A stretch of 64,000 nucleotides of DNA from a virus, in the IMG/VR virus record IMGVR_UViG_3300034062_004592, positions 21,463 through 85,462 of that record; one strand, 5' to 3'. The notes beneath the pieces were generated by a model, which did not search any database, had not been told where the DNA came from, and saw only the letters and a program-made list of their open reading frames with translations. Positions 56,412-64,000 of the stretch are shown in pieces. How positions within the stretch are numbered: the stretch's first letter is position 1; each line of letters starts with the position of its first letter. The position numbers and the translations under genes were made by a program.

Positions 56412-56863
56412 CAGTAGTCACCTCCAATCGCCAATCCCTGCCAGTTGGCGTTGGTGTTTTGAGCAACGGATTGCGCCACGAGCAGGAATCTGTTAGCTGG
56501 AATTGCAAAGCTAAACGGAATCTCGATTTGGTAGGGCGCAGTTGTTACTGCCGAGACAGTTTGCGCTGGAGCCTGAACTATCGCAAGCAAGTCGGTGTTG
56601 GCTGTTGTTGTGGCACCAGTATTGACAGTGGATGAGTACACTTGCAGTGTAGTGGCAACAGAGCTAATAACACTTGTAGTTGAAACGAATGAAAAGCGAA
56701 ATTTTTGTACGTAAGAGCCGTTTGCGCCAGATGTAAATGCTACGAAACAGTTGGTCCCTACTGTACCAGGGGCCGTGGTATTCACGTTTACGGCTGTAGT
56801 CAAGATGTCGGCATGACTGACGTTTGGGATTAACGTCCAAATGGGCGAAGTGTTAGCGGGCAT
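56411..56863 (-). CDS. Virion protein
   Basis: 150 residues, beta-rich Ser/Thr/Val/Ala composition (VNVNTTAPGTVGTNCFVAFT, YQIEIPFSFAIPANRFLLVA). Not recognised; its start lies between fibre genes and its stop shares a base with the Gly-rich gene. Confidence 0.65.
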   Translation of the reverse strand: MPANTSPIWTLIPNVSHADILTTAVNVNTTAPGTVGTNCFVAFTSGANGSYVQKFRFSFVSTTSVISSVATTLQVYSSTVNTGATTTANTDLLAIVQAPAQTVSAVTTAPYQIEIPFSFAIPANRFLLVAQSVAQNTNANWQGLAIGGDY

Positions 56864-56881
56864 GGCGGGTAAAAGTAAATG

Positions 56882-58114
56882 TTAGGGCATTGCTGCGCCG
56901 TAGTGAATAGCAAGAATATCACCATATTTTGTTACGCCTGCAGGGCCGGTAGCCCCTGTTGCACCTGATACACCTATTACGCCAGTAGCTCCTGTAATAC
57001 CTATCACTCCTGTGGCACCTGTAACACCAGTGGGACCGGCAACACCTGTAGCACCGACACCCGTGGCACCTTGTAGGCCTGTAGCACCAGTGGAGCCCTG
57101 CACGCCCGTGGCACCAGTGGCTCCTGTAACGCCCTGTACGCCGGTTGCACCTGTGATACCAACAACGCCTGTGGCACCTTGTACGCCAGTGGCTCCAGTG
57201 GCACCTGTAGCGCCTTGCGTACCAGTGGCGCCGGTAACTCCTGCAACGCCGGTAGCACCTGTGGGACCAGTTATGCCCTGAACTCCGGTAGCACCTGTGA
57301 CACCGGTAGGACCCGCAATGCCTGTTGCGCCCGTTACTCCAGTAACTCCTTGGATACCAGTGGGACCTTGTATGCCAGTGGCACCTGTTGGACCAGTAAT
57401 ACCTTGAACACCAGTGGCACCAGTAGGGCCGTCAATACCTGTGGCACCGGTGGGACCAGTGGGTCCATCTACGCCTGTTACACCTTGAATACCTGTGGCG
57501 CCCGTGGGACCAATGGAGCCTGTAGCACCGGTAACTCCAGTGACACCTGTCGGACCAGCTACGCCTGTGGGACCGGTAATACCTTGAATACCAGTTGCGC
57601 CTTGTGGACCAGTGACGCCTTGTATGCCGCTCGCGCCTGTAGGGCCACTTGGACCTGTGGGGCCTGTAGTACCAGAGGGACCAGTAGGGCCGGTGGGGCC
57701 GCCACTAGGGCCAGTGGGACCTGTCGGGCCAATCATTGTATAGACCTTCGCCAGACCGGCGGAATCGTATACAACCCAATCTGCGTTCTCATTAAGGACC
57801 ACAGATTCGCCAGCGAGAAGCAAACCGGTCCACACCGTGGTTGTTAGTGCACCATCAGTGTGATTGATGGTAATACTGTTGCTTAAAGTTGGATCATCAT
57901 TCTTGATAAAACAGGTTCTTAAGTTGCGCTGAATAGTAGAGGTTGTGGGACCAGTGACAATTGTAGTTGTTGTGGCAGTTGTGATATTGGTGTCAAGTCT
58001 ACCGGCGGACACATTACCGCTGTTGTTATCTGCAAACGCAGCATGAACTTCAACATTCGTTGCCGCCGAAGTAACAATACGAACAGCATCCGACGTGGAA
58101 GTCAGCAGTAACAT
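56882..58114 (-). CDS. Collagen-like fibre protein
   Basis: 410 residues. Residues 1-125 form a beta-rich domain probably anchoring to the virion. From about 128 to 395 it is Gly-X-Y repeats dominated by GPTGPTG, GATGIQG and GVTGATG units, which should form a collagen-like triple helix. No proline-rich foldon is evident at the end. A fibre or neck appendage. Confidence 0.9.
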   Translation of the reverse strand: MLLLTSTSDAVRIVTSAATNVEVHAAFADNNSGNVSAGRLDTNITTATTTTIVTGPTTSTIQRNLRTCFIKNDDPTLSNSITINHTDGALTTTVWTGLLLAGESVVLNENADWVVYDSAGLAKVYTMIGPTGPTGPSGGPTGPTGPSGTTGPTGPSGPTGASGIQGVTGPQGATGIQGITGPTGVAGPTGVTGVTGATGSIGPTGATGIQGVTGVDGPTGPTGATGIDGPTGATGVQGITGPTGATGIQGPTGIQGVTGVTGATGIAGPTGVTGATGVQGITGPTGATGVAGVTGATGTQGATGATGATGVQGATGVVGITGATGVQGVTGATGATGVQGSTGATGLQGATGVGATGVAGPTGVTGATGVIGITGATGVIGVSGATGATGPAGVTKYGDILAIHYGAAMP

Positions 58115-58155
58115 TTCAGCCTACCTACCGTAATAATCTATTTTAATCTATTTGC

Positions 58156-59793
58156 TTAAGTTGCGGGCATGCCGCCTTGAGAAGGAATGTACAGATTTCC
58201 CTCTTTGTCAAACATTGAGAAGCCTTGCATGCGAATAAAGGTCGACGGTACGTTAAACAGCTTCTGCATCATTGGCATCATCATTGGTGCCTGGCAGTTA
58301 TACGGCGGTACATCCATGTAAGAAACGGCGTGCCTGGCTAATTCGACACTGATTCTTTCTTGGTTTTTTTCATTTGTATCCACAAGTTGTTGTTCCCATT
58401 CAACTAAGCTGCCGTTGCTTATTGGAACATCTGACGGCTCGGGCGGGAATACGCCCTCCTTAAAGCGCATTGCGTAAACATGTTTGCAATACCGAAATTC
58501 ATCTAAGACTGGGGTCCACGTATCCGTCAAAGAGACCAACTCATTTCCTACCGTGGAGTAGTCGGCGTAAGTCGGCAAGCCATCTGATTTTGCGCCAGGT
58601 AATGCTGGATCTGTACCCCTTAAGTAAACAGAGCCAAAGTCTGTAAACAAACCAGGACTATCCCTGGTCGTACCTTCTACTACCGACGCGTTTGGTGTGA
58701 TGGTTGGTGGAACATTATATTCTGGCGCAGGGGCAACAATCTGCATTCCACGATTGACATTACCTGGTGTCATTGCATTATTGTTGACGAGACCATTGAG
58801 CGTAATGATTTCCTTGCGACCAGGCTTTACGTTGCCGATGCTATTCCTAGGGAAACATCTACGGTTGGAATCTTTCAGATTCATCATGAATGCATAGTCT
58901 CGCCTTGTGAAATCTTGGCAAGAACAGCAGTAACGCGTACCCGTCATAAAGAAACGCCCCACGTTTGGCGGCCTGGTAGCAGGAGTAACCAGTGCTCGAT
59001 CTGGGGTTGCCTCAACGGAACCACGCTTGCGAAGTGTCAATACACCCGTGAATGGGTTGGTGTCTACCAGGATGGCCTGAACGTATCCGTAGCGTTTCTG
59101 TGTTAACGGATCAATTGTATCCCTGGTAATCGGCACACCATTCTGAGTGATAATTCGATCTTCTAAGATCTCACCGTTAATTGCCTTGAGTCCCCCTGGT
59201 ACTCCTGGGAGTGCAACGTATAGCGGAGGTGGTAATGGATTTTGTGTACTCCAATCACCAGCCAACTGGACGTACCAATACTCATCATCTTCCGTAACGG
59301 AAGCAATCGAAGCGGTTCTTGTGGTTATGTAAAATTGCGGATCAAACCACTGACCAATGTTTTCATAGTTGTTGAATTGCGCGGCATGCCAATAGAACGG
59401 ATTGGTAACGCGAGTGTTGCGTATGTTATCAAACCGTAGACTTCCTGCGACCCGGATCCCGGACCAGTGCATCCCAAACTCTTTGTTGACTGTTGGGAAA
59501 CCTTTGAAGATACCAGGCAATACTGGTGGGTTAGAGCCAGGTGTTGATGTTGCCCCTTGTGGGATTGGTACTTGGTATAAGAATGGATATTCGTATGACG
59601 TGTCCGTTACCGATGCTGTAGCCAGCTCGTAACCACGGCGCCAACGCGCCCAAGACGACTCCCGATCGAGAGCCGCAAAAGAGTTTGGGACACTGCCCTG
59701 TGAAAACTCTGTTGTAATTGGTTTTACTTTTGGCGGTTCAAAAGCTCGTTGCTTGCTGAAACCGTCAAACGAACCACCAAATTTTTTTGGCAT
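58156..59793 (-). CDS. Conserved virion protein
   Basis: 545 residues, mixed, with YCCSCQDFTRRDYAFMM and RRCFPRNSIGN as Cys-rich spots and PMMMPMMQKLFNVPSTF near the end. Not recognised. Probably a major or minor structural protein because of size and position between fibre and other virion genes. Confidence 0.65.
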   Translation of the reverse strand: MPKKFGGSFDGFSKQRAFEPPKVKPITTEFSQGSVPNSFAALDRESSWARWRRGYELATASVTDTSYEYPFLYQVPIPQGATSTPGSNPPVLPGIFKGFPTVNKEFGMHWSGIRVAGSLRFDNIRNTRVTNPFYWHAAQFNNYENIGQWFDPQFYITTRTASIASVTEDDEYWYVQLAGDWSTQNPLPPPLYVALPGVPGGLKAINGEILEDRIITQNGVPITRDTIDPLTQKRYGYVQAILVDTNPFTGVLTLRKRGSVEATPDRALVTPATRPPNVGRFFMTGTRYCCSCQDFTRRDYAFMMNLKDSNRRCFPRNSIGNVKPGRKEIITLNGLVNNNAMTPGNVNRGMQIVAPAPEYNVPPTITPNASVVEGTTRDSPGLFTDFGSVYLRGTDPALPGAKSDGLPTYADYSTVGNELVSLTDTWTPVLDEFRYCKHVYAMRFKEGVFPPEPSDVPISNGSLVEWEQQLVDTNEKNQERISVELARHAVSYMDVPPYNCQAPMMMPMMQKLFNVPSTFIRMQGFSMFDKEGNLYIPSQGGMPAT

Positions 59794-59796
59794 TGA

Positions 59797-60582
59797 TTAG
59801 AAGAAGCCGCCTTGCGCAGCAACGTGCACACCTGGGATGTAACCAGAACTATTGGGACCATCCGGGAACACGCCAACGTAAACACGGTCGCCACGCTCAA
59901 GGTAAATTCCTTTGTTACGCAGTGGAGCTGTAGTACCAAGGCCGTTGGTATTGCCTGCGCTCACACTGGGAACTGCCAGTTGTGGCATCACATCCGAACA
60001 GTCAACCACACCGCTGTTTGCGGGGATTGTTTTGGCGAATAACACTTTGTAGTCACCAGAGCCAGGGATTGGTGTGGTTGTGCCACGTGTCTGGTAAAAG
60101 ACAAAGGTAGCAGCGGGTTGATTCCCGTATGCAATACCGTTGTACAAGAAACCAGACGTAGTGCCACCCGAATAATTCAATGCACTGTTGACGCCTGTCA
60201 GCGTGCCAGAACCGGTGTATGTGTAATAGCCGTAACCACTGTATGGTGCGCCAGCACCAGTGAGGGAACCTGTGGCGGATACAAAAACAATCTGTCCGCT
60301 AACCAGGGAGACTGGTGTGCCTGACGTTGTGGAATTTACTGTGTAGTCGGGGCCGCGATAAAAGTCGTTGCGCGTAATCGTGATGGAATCAATGACACCG
60401 CCACTGTTATTGTCTTCGCTCAGTGAGGCATCCATGTCTACCAGGATGGAAGGCGCTTGGCCACCTTGTACAAACAAAGTATTACTTGCTGCACTACCAA
60501 CGGTTTGCGTTGTAACACGCACCGAATCAAATAAGGGCCTATCAACCAACAGTGGCTGCTTGTTTGTAGATGTCGAGCTCAA
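59797..60582 (-). CDS. Virion protein
   Basis: 261 residues, beta-rich and Gly/Ser/Thr-rich (YSGYGYYTYTGSGTLTGV), ending with GDRVYVGVFPDGPN. Not recognised; likely a structural or fibre component. Confidence 0.65.
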   Translation of the reverse strand: MSSTSTNKQPLLVDRPLFDSVRVTTQTVGSAASNTLFVQGGQAPSILVDMDASLSEDNNSGGVIDSITITRNDFYRGPDYTVNSTTSGTPVSLVSGQIVFVSATGSLTGAGAPYSGYGYYTYTGSGTLTGVNSALNYSGGTTSGFLYNGIAYGNQPAATFVFYQTRGTTTPIPGSGDYKVLFAKTIPANSGVVDCSDVMPQLAVPSVSAGNTNGLGTTAPLRNKGIYLERGDRVYVGVFPDGPNSSGYIPGVHVAAQGGFF

Positions 60583-60614
60583 TTTTCCAGTGCCGCTTTT
60601 TGTTAATTATAACG

Positions 60615-60881
60615 TCAACCACCCATGCCTGACATCGCCATAAAGGCTTGGAAATTTGCAGGCAATTTCATCTTGGATTCAACCAGGGCATTGGGATTGT
60701 TTTGCAATGCAAGGAAACGACCGAACAGATTACCGTCTTCCGCTGGTTGAAATTTAAATTTCTGAGCGGCTAGGTAATCTGTTTCGGCTTGTGGTTCTGA
60801 GAGGAAGCTATCGCCAATCCCAACTTTCAAGGCTTCGCTTGGAAGGTAATCGTACTCAGAGTATTTGTAAAAACGAGACAT
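60615..60881 (-). CDS. Small virion-region protein
   Basis: 88 residues: RFYKYSEYDYLPSEALKVGI, then a helix and FQAFMAMSGMGG. Not recognised; sits within the structural block. Confidence 0.65.
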   Translation of the reverse strand: MSRFYKYSEYDYLPSEALKVGIGDSFLSEPQAETDYLAAQKFKFQPAEDGNLFGRFLALQNNPNALVESKMKLPANFQAFMAMSGMGG

Positions 60882-60886
60882 TGTGA

Positions 60887-61549
60887 TTACTGAAGGAAGC
60901 CAAAGGGATTAAGCAGTCCCGACAAATCTGGAAGCAGTGCTTTGAGCACTGTTTCTTTCATCGCGTCAGCGATAGAGTTCCTTTTGTTTAACTCTGGTTT
61001 TGCCGCTCCCTGTAAAGCAGAAGACAAAATTTCTTCTACAGAACGTTGGCCGCTAGCCATTTGTTGTGGGGCGGCAACAGGAGTAGGTTGTGTCAGTGGG
61101 TCTCCCAAGGTTGTTTGCGCAGCCTTATAGAGGGAACCTCCAGATTTGAATTTAGGGATCGAGGAGGCAACAGAAGTACCAAACGAATCTTTTGCTGTCA
61201 AAGAAACATTTGGATTGCCGCCAAGAATCGTGGCATACGCACGATCAATACCCATTTTTCCAGGCTGAAAACCACGATCCCGTAAAAACCGCTCAACTGC
61301 AGGCATTTGTTCTGCAATTGTGTAGTTACCAAGCTTGGATTTATCTAGGTACTTTGCACGTTCCGGGCCGCCAAATTGAATTAATCCGTAATAGTTGCCA
61401 CCGGCACCACCGTAAACATTCGGACGGAATCCAGACTCTTGGTGAATGAGCGCACCAAACTCGTACGGATCCAAGCCAAGCCGTTTTGCTGAAGAGAATA
61501 CAGCTTGCCTGTCTTCTGGTTTTAGTGTTCCAACGCGTACTGGTGCCAT
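60887..61549 (-). CDS. Lytic-transglycosylase-like virion protein
   Basis: 220 residues. GLDPYEFGALIHQESGFRPN with the predicted catalytic E and YYGLIQFGGP match SLT-type transglycosylases. The rest (KSGGSLYKAAQ, NPFGFLQ end) is linker-like. Position among structural genes suggests a tail lysin that opens the wall on entry. Confidence 0.75.
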   Translation of the reverse strand: MAPVRVGTLKPEDRQAVFSSAKRLGLDPYEFGALIHQESGFRPNVYGGAGGNYYGLIQFGGPERAKYLDKSKLGNYTIAEQMPAVERFLRDRGFQPGKMGIDRAYATILGGNPNVSLTAKDSFGTSVASSIPKFKSGGSLYKAAQTTLGDPLTQPTPVAAPQQMASGQRSVEEILSSALQGAAKPELNKRNSIADAMKETVLKALLPDLSGLLNPFGFLQ

Positions 61550-61765
61550 GGCTTTAGGTTTTTCAATCTCCTACCCAATTTGAACTTGCTCTGAGACCAG
61601 GGATAAATACTGTTTGAAGAACCAGTGTTGATGCCAGGTAGGTCAGGGTTCGTTTAACAAATTTTGGGCAGAGAATCATGGATTTAAAGCAACTACACTG
61701 GCCCCCGTGAATCAAAAGATTCGTGTCCAGTCGGCTGGGCTTACATGCTTTGCAATGCCAGGGTA

Positions 61766-62677
61766 TTACTTTTGTGTAGTGAAAATGGAGTCCTTAAACA
61801 TTTCCAGGAGCCTTTGGGCCTCTGGCCCCCTAGGGTCAAACTTATCAACAGCGGACCCCATTGGTTGGATGCCTGTTGCGCCTGCGTATAAGGCAGTGGG
61901 CATTTCTGAGGGGAAGCCTAGGGGGGCGCTCTGAAGTGTGGGGCCCTGACCGAAACCAGCATAAGGAGCTGCAGAGGCACCAGCGAAGGCATTCCTCGGC
62001 ACAGTGGAAAGACCTAATCCTTGGGCAACCTTGCCAGCATCATAAGACGCAGGAGAGATAGGGGGCGTAGTTCCAAGGGGGGAGCTGGTGTCAAACGGTA
62101 AGTTCAACGGTGAGCCCATCTGACCCGCGCCAAGGGTACGTTGGATGACATCGTATCCTGACTGGCCAGGCTTGACTTTAGCTGCAAGTTTTGGATTGGC
62201 TTTAGCCCACATCTGCATACCCATATCTTCTGCAGATTGTTCGGCAGCAGAACCAGGACCTGCAAGTTTTGCCTTTTCGCGAGCGTATTCGTAACGCTGA
62301 AGTTCAGGGTCTTGCGCGGTTAGTTGGGCAACACGAGAAACTTTCTGTTGATAATCACGTTCTGCAGCCGGGTTAGCTCCAGGAGAAGGAGGGGTTGTGC
62401 CGCGCCACCAACCACTGTCCGTACCGGGTGCAGATACCCGGCCTAACAGCGGATTTTGTTGTTGAGCATTTTGGGCGTAAGGTACTTTACCCTTTAAAAG
62501 TTGACCGCCAATATACCGCAGTTCATTTCCCAATACATTACCGCTTTTTTCATAAAGTGGAGGAATACCAACTTGTTGGCGCCCGGGTTCCGTGAGTTTA
62601 TCCAGCGCTTGTCCAAAATTTCCAAAAAATGGATTTGTTAATGGAGGGGGAAGAAGCTTGTTAAGTAAAGAAGACAT
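61766..62677 (-). CDS. Putative virion protein
   Basis: 303 residues from MSSLLNKLLPPPLTNP (a start 9 bases earlier possible). Gln/Pro/Ala/Gly-rich, largely disordered, with AAERDYQQKVSRVAQLTAQD as a helix. Not recognised. The 216-base stretch between this gene and 61549 shows only a weak GAATC/GATTC hairpin. Confidence 0.65.
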   Translation of the reverse strand: MSSLLNKLLPPPLTNPFFGNFGQALDKLTEPGRQQVGIPPLYEKSGNVLGNELRYIGGQLLKGKVPYAQNAQQQNPLLGRVSAPGTDSGWWRGTTPPSPGANPAAERDYQQKVSRVAQLTAQDPELQRYEYAREKAKLAGPGSAAEQSAEDMGMQMWAKANPKLAAKVKPGQSGYDVIQRTLGAGQMGSPLNLPFDTSSPLGTTPPISPASYDAGKVAQGLGLSTVPRNAFAGASAAPYAGFGQGPTLQSAPLGFPSEMPTALYAGATGIQPMGSAVDKFDPRGPEAQRLLEMFKDSIFTTQK

Positions 62678-63138
62678 CAGCGCCAAACCTCATGTAAATA
62701 AATACGGGAACCAACTGCGGTGTCGGCAGGTCCAGGTAATGCCTGGATGAATTCAGCGCCAGAGCGTTCGTAACGGTATCTGGCCTGGAACGGATCCTTG
62801 TAGTTTGGAACGTAAAGGATGCCGGCTAAACGGTTTGTTTCGTAGAGATAAATCTCATCCCAAACCTTTAAGGCTTCTTTGGCATTACTGGATCTAATGG
62901 TGCGATCAACGTCACCAGCAATACTTTCAAGGCGCGTGGAAGGAGAAGTAGCAACTTCAGTTTTCTTTTCAGCTGTGTCACAACGACCCAACTGAATAGC
63001 GAGCTTGTCGTAGAAGTACGAATCCGGCACGGTGTTCATTGCTTCTTCCAGGCGGGCGTAATCGCCAGCCGGAACAGAAACAGTAAAGTAACCGAGGTGG
63101 TAACGAACTCTACTTTTGTCGTAGTCGCTTAACTGCAC
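62677..63138 (-). CDS. Putative head-tail joining or virion protein
   Basis: 153 residues: SDYDKSRVRYHLGYFTVSVP, AGDYARLEEAMNTVPDSYFY and YKDPFQARYRYERSGAEFI. I connect this SDYDxxRVRYHLGY opening with cyanophage virion proteins but cannot name it. It overlaps the following gene by 1 base. Confidence 0.65.
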   Translation of the reverse strand: MQLSDYDKSRVRYHLGYFTVSVPAGDYARLEEAMNTVPDSYFYDKLAIQLGRCDTAEKKTEVATSPSTRLESIAGDVDRTIRSSNAKEALKVWDEIYLYETNRLAGILYVPNYKDPFQARYRYERSGAEFIQALPGPADTAVGSRIYLHEVWR

Positions 63139-63177
63139 TTCTACGTGTCGTTGTCTTTCAATTATAAAAGCAAGTAA

Positions 63178-63915
63178 TCAACCAAACAGGCCATTGAGGT
63201 AATCTAATGTGGCACTGGATTGACCCATAAGTAACGGATCGTTTGTTCTATAGGAATCCAGGAATCCCATGGGGTTGAGTGCTTGTGAAATTAAACCTCC
63301 AACCAACTGTTCCTTGAGTGTGTCTTGTATTGTTTTCTTGGGTTTTTCTGGTTCTTTACCCTGCAGCTGAGCGCCGTACATGAACGCTTTAATGATGTCT
63401 TCAGCGCGAGAATCTGTGCCCCCTTGTGGTTGAGTCGGTGCTGCAGTTGGTACAGTTGATGCAGTAGCCCCGGCTTTGCCAAGGGACTTCATGTGTCCGA
63501 AACCAAGTTCGTATTTGTTATCCCCTGTGGTAAATGCTGCCAGGTTGCCGTAACCACCTTGATTAGCAAGGGGTTTGTATGTACCAGAGCCTTCAAAATA
63601 AATTGGAGTTCCTTCTGGAAGAGCCCAATCTTCTCCCCGGTGAAACGAAGTAGCGTATTTGGTTGGGGCAATGCGTGGACCATACTTGGAAGTCAGGCTG
63701 ATCCCGGCTTGTGGATTGAAATCATATTTGCCTTCTTTGTTTTTAATCAGTGCTGGTACTCTTTGCTCGCCAACGCGAACGCCAGCTAAAGCAGAACGAA
63801 TAGTAGAAGGATCAATATACTGTCCAGTCGAAAGATCTTTCACATAAACATGCTTATGTGGGCCGGTTGACACCCCGGTAGAACCCACCTGTCCTAAGTA
63901 TGTTATGCCTGCCAT
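63178..63915 (-). CDS. M23-type peptidase, apparently circularly permuted
   Basis: 245 residues. Usual M23 order is HxxxD, then GH, then STGPHxH. Here GSTGVSTGPHKHVYV (11-25, H20, H22) comes first and KYGPRIAPTKYATSFHRGED (77-96, H92, D96) and LGFGHMKSL (H141) come later. All ligands are present but order is rotated, which suggests a circular permutation. Linker and NPMGFLDSYR end follow. Probably a tail-associated endopeptidase. Confidence 0.75.
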   Translation of the reverse strand: MAGITYLGQVGSTGVSTGPHKHVYVKDLSTGQYIDPSTIRSALAGVRVGEQRVPALIKNKEGKYDFNPQAGISLTSKYGPRIAPTKYATSFHRGEDWALPEGTPIYFEGSGTYKPLANQGGYGNLAAFTTGDNKYELGFGHMKSLGKAGATASTVPTAAPTQPQGGTDSRAEDIIKAFMYGAQLQGKEPEKPKKTIQDTLKEQLVGGLISQALNPMGFLDSYRTNDPLLMGQSSATLDYLNGLFG

Positions 63916-63943
63916 GGTATCGTTTTATTCTTCATTGTAAGAT

Positions 63944-63970
63944 TAAAAAACCCCTGGTTTCCCAGGGGCT
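63944..63970 (-). terminator. Rho-independent terminator (minus strand)
   Basis: CCCCTGG (63951-63957) pairs with CCAGGGG (63962-63968), followed on the minus strand by a T run (63945-63950). It would end a transcript coming from beyond the right edge, before the M23 gene. Confidence 0.85.
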
Positions 63971-64000
63971 TGGTGGAGATAGTTATACGCGAATTAAATC

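Noticed and set aside
56882-58114. Long open frames antisense to the collagen-like and repetitive fibre genes
   Set aside because: Their Ala/Pro/Val or Cys/Ser/Thr repeats mirror the periodic Gly-X-Y and Thr/Gly coding on the other strand.

Overview
The window reads as part of the genome of a double-stranded DNA tailed phage of a cyanobacterium, most likely a freshwater or brackish picocyanobacterium (Synechococcus/Cyanobium type). Phage evidence: densely packed genes with 1-8 base overlaps, a T7-type family A DNA polymerase, a P4-type primase-helicase, a single-stranded DNA-binding protein, Gp157, six HNH-type genes, tail fibres, a collagen-like fibre, a tail assembly chaperone and several wall hydrolases. 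Cyanobacterial evidence: a high-light-inducible (Hli) protein, a SpeD AdoMet decarboxylase, a DUF5895-like protein and small G+C-rich genes of a type I associate with picocyanobacteria and their phages (from memory, not searched). No integrase, terminase, portal or capsid gene is visible, so the window is part of a larger genome.

Layout. 1-20.6 kb (+): early/replication arm. Many tiny genes; a tRNA-Leu(UAA); a PcfJ-like protein; three families of small G+C-rich cassette genes; ThyX; a GP88-like protein; an endonuclease VII-like HNH; DNA polymerase; tandem-OB SSB; DUF5895-like protein; SWIM-type protein; HicA-like protein; Gp157. A 24-bp element recurs in front of transcription units, and many units have a hairpin followed by an A/C-rich leader without a Shine-Dalgarno sequence. 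20.7-24.9 kb (-): tail-fibre module flanked by duplicated 5' ends of the next gene. 25-26.4 kb (+): a Dps-like ferritin with intact metal ligands and a structural candidate. 26.4-30 kb (-): HNH, small lysine-rich proteins, a methyltransferase, Hli. 30-34.2 kb (+): PD-(D/E)XK nuclease, primase-helicase, SpeD. 34.2-39.3 kb: a minus-strand homing endonuclease, then + glycosyltransferase, an inverted-repeat-rich control region, zinc-binding HNH-like genes, a structural protein and a holin-like protein. 39.3-45.1 kb (-): two-domain endolysin and tail fibres. 45.2-48.7 kb: mostly + regulators, a Dam-like protein, dCTP deaminase and a DUF3310 protein. 48.7-63.9 kb (-): GH24 lysozyme, a 905-residue structural protein, HNH, a glycosyltransferase-methyltransferase fusion, glycine-rich and collagen-like fibres and virion proteins, ending with a lytic transglycosylase and an apparently circularly permuted M23 peptidase.

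How the parts fit. ThyX and dCTP deaminase supply thymidylate precursors; polymerase, SSB, primase-helicase and exonuclease form the replication/recombination set; Hli, SpeD, an NblA-like protein and Dps probably tune host photosynthesis, polyamines and iron/oxidative stress. The most unusual items are the modular cassette genes with direct-repeat scars, the repeated 24-bp element, the Dps-like gene at a tail-module scar, the GT/gap region at 36.0-36.4 kb, and a zinc-ribbon gene interrupted at a GT dinucleotide run.
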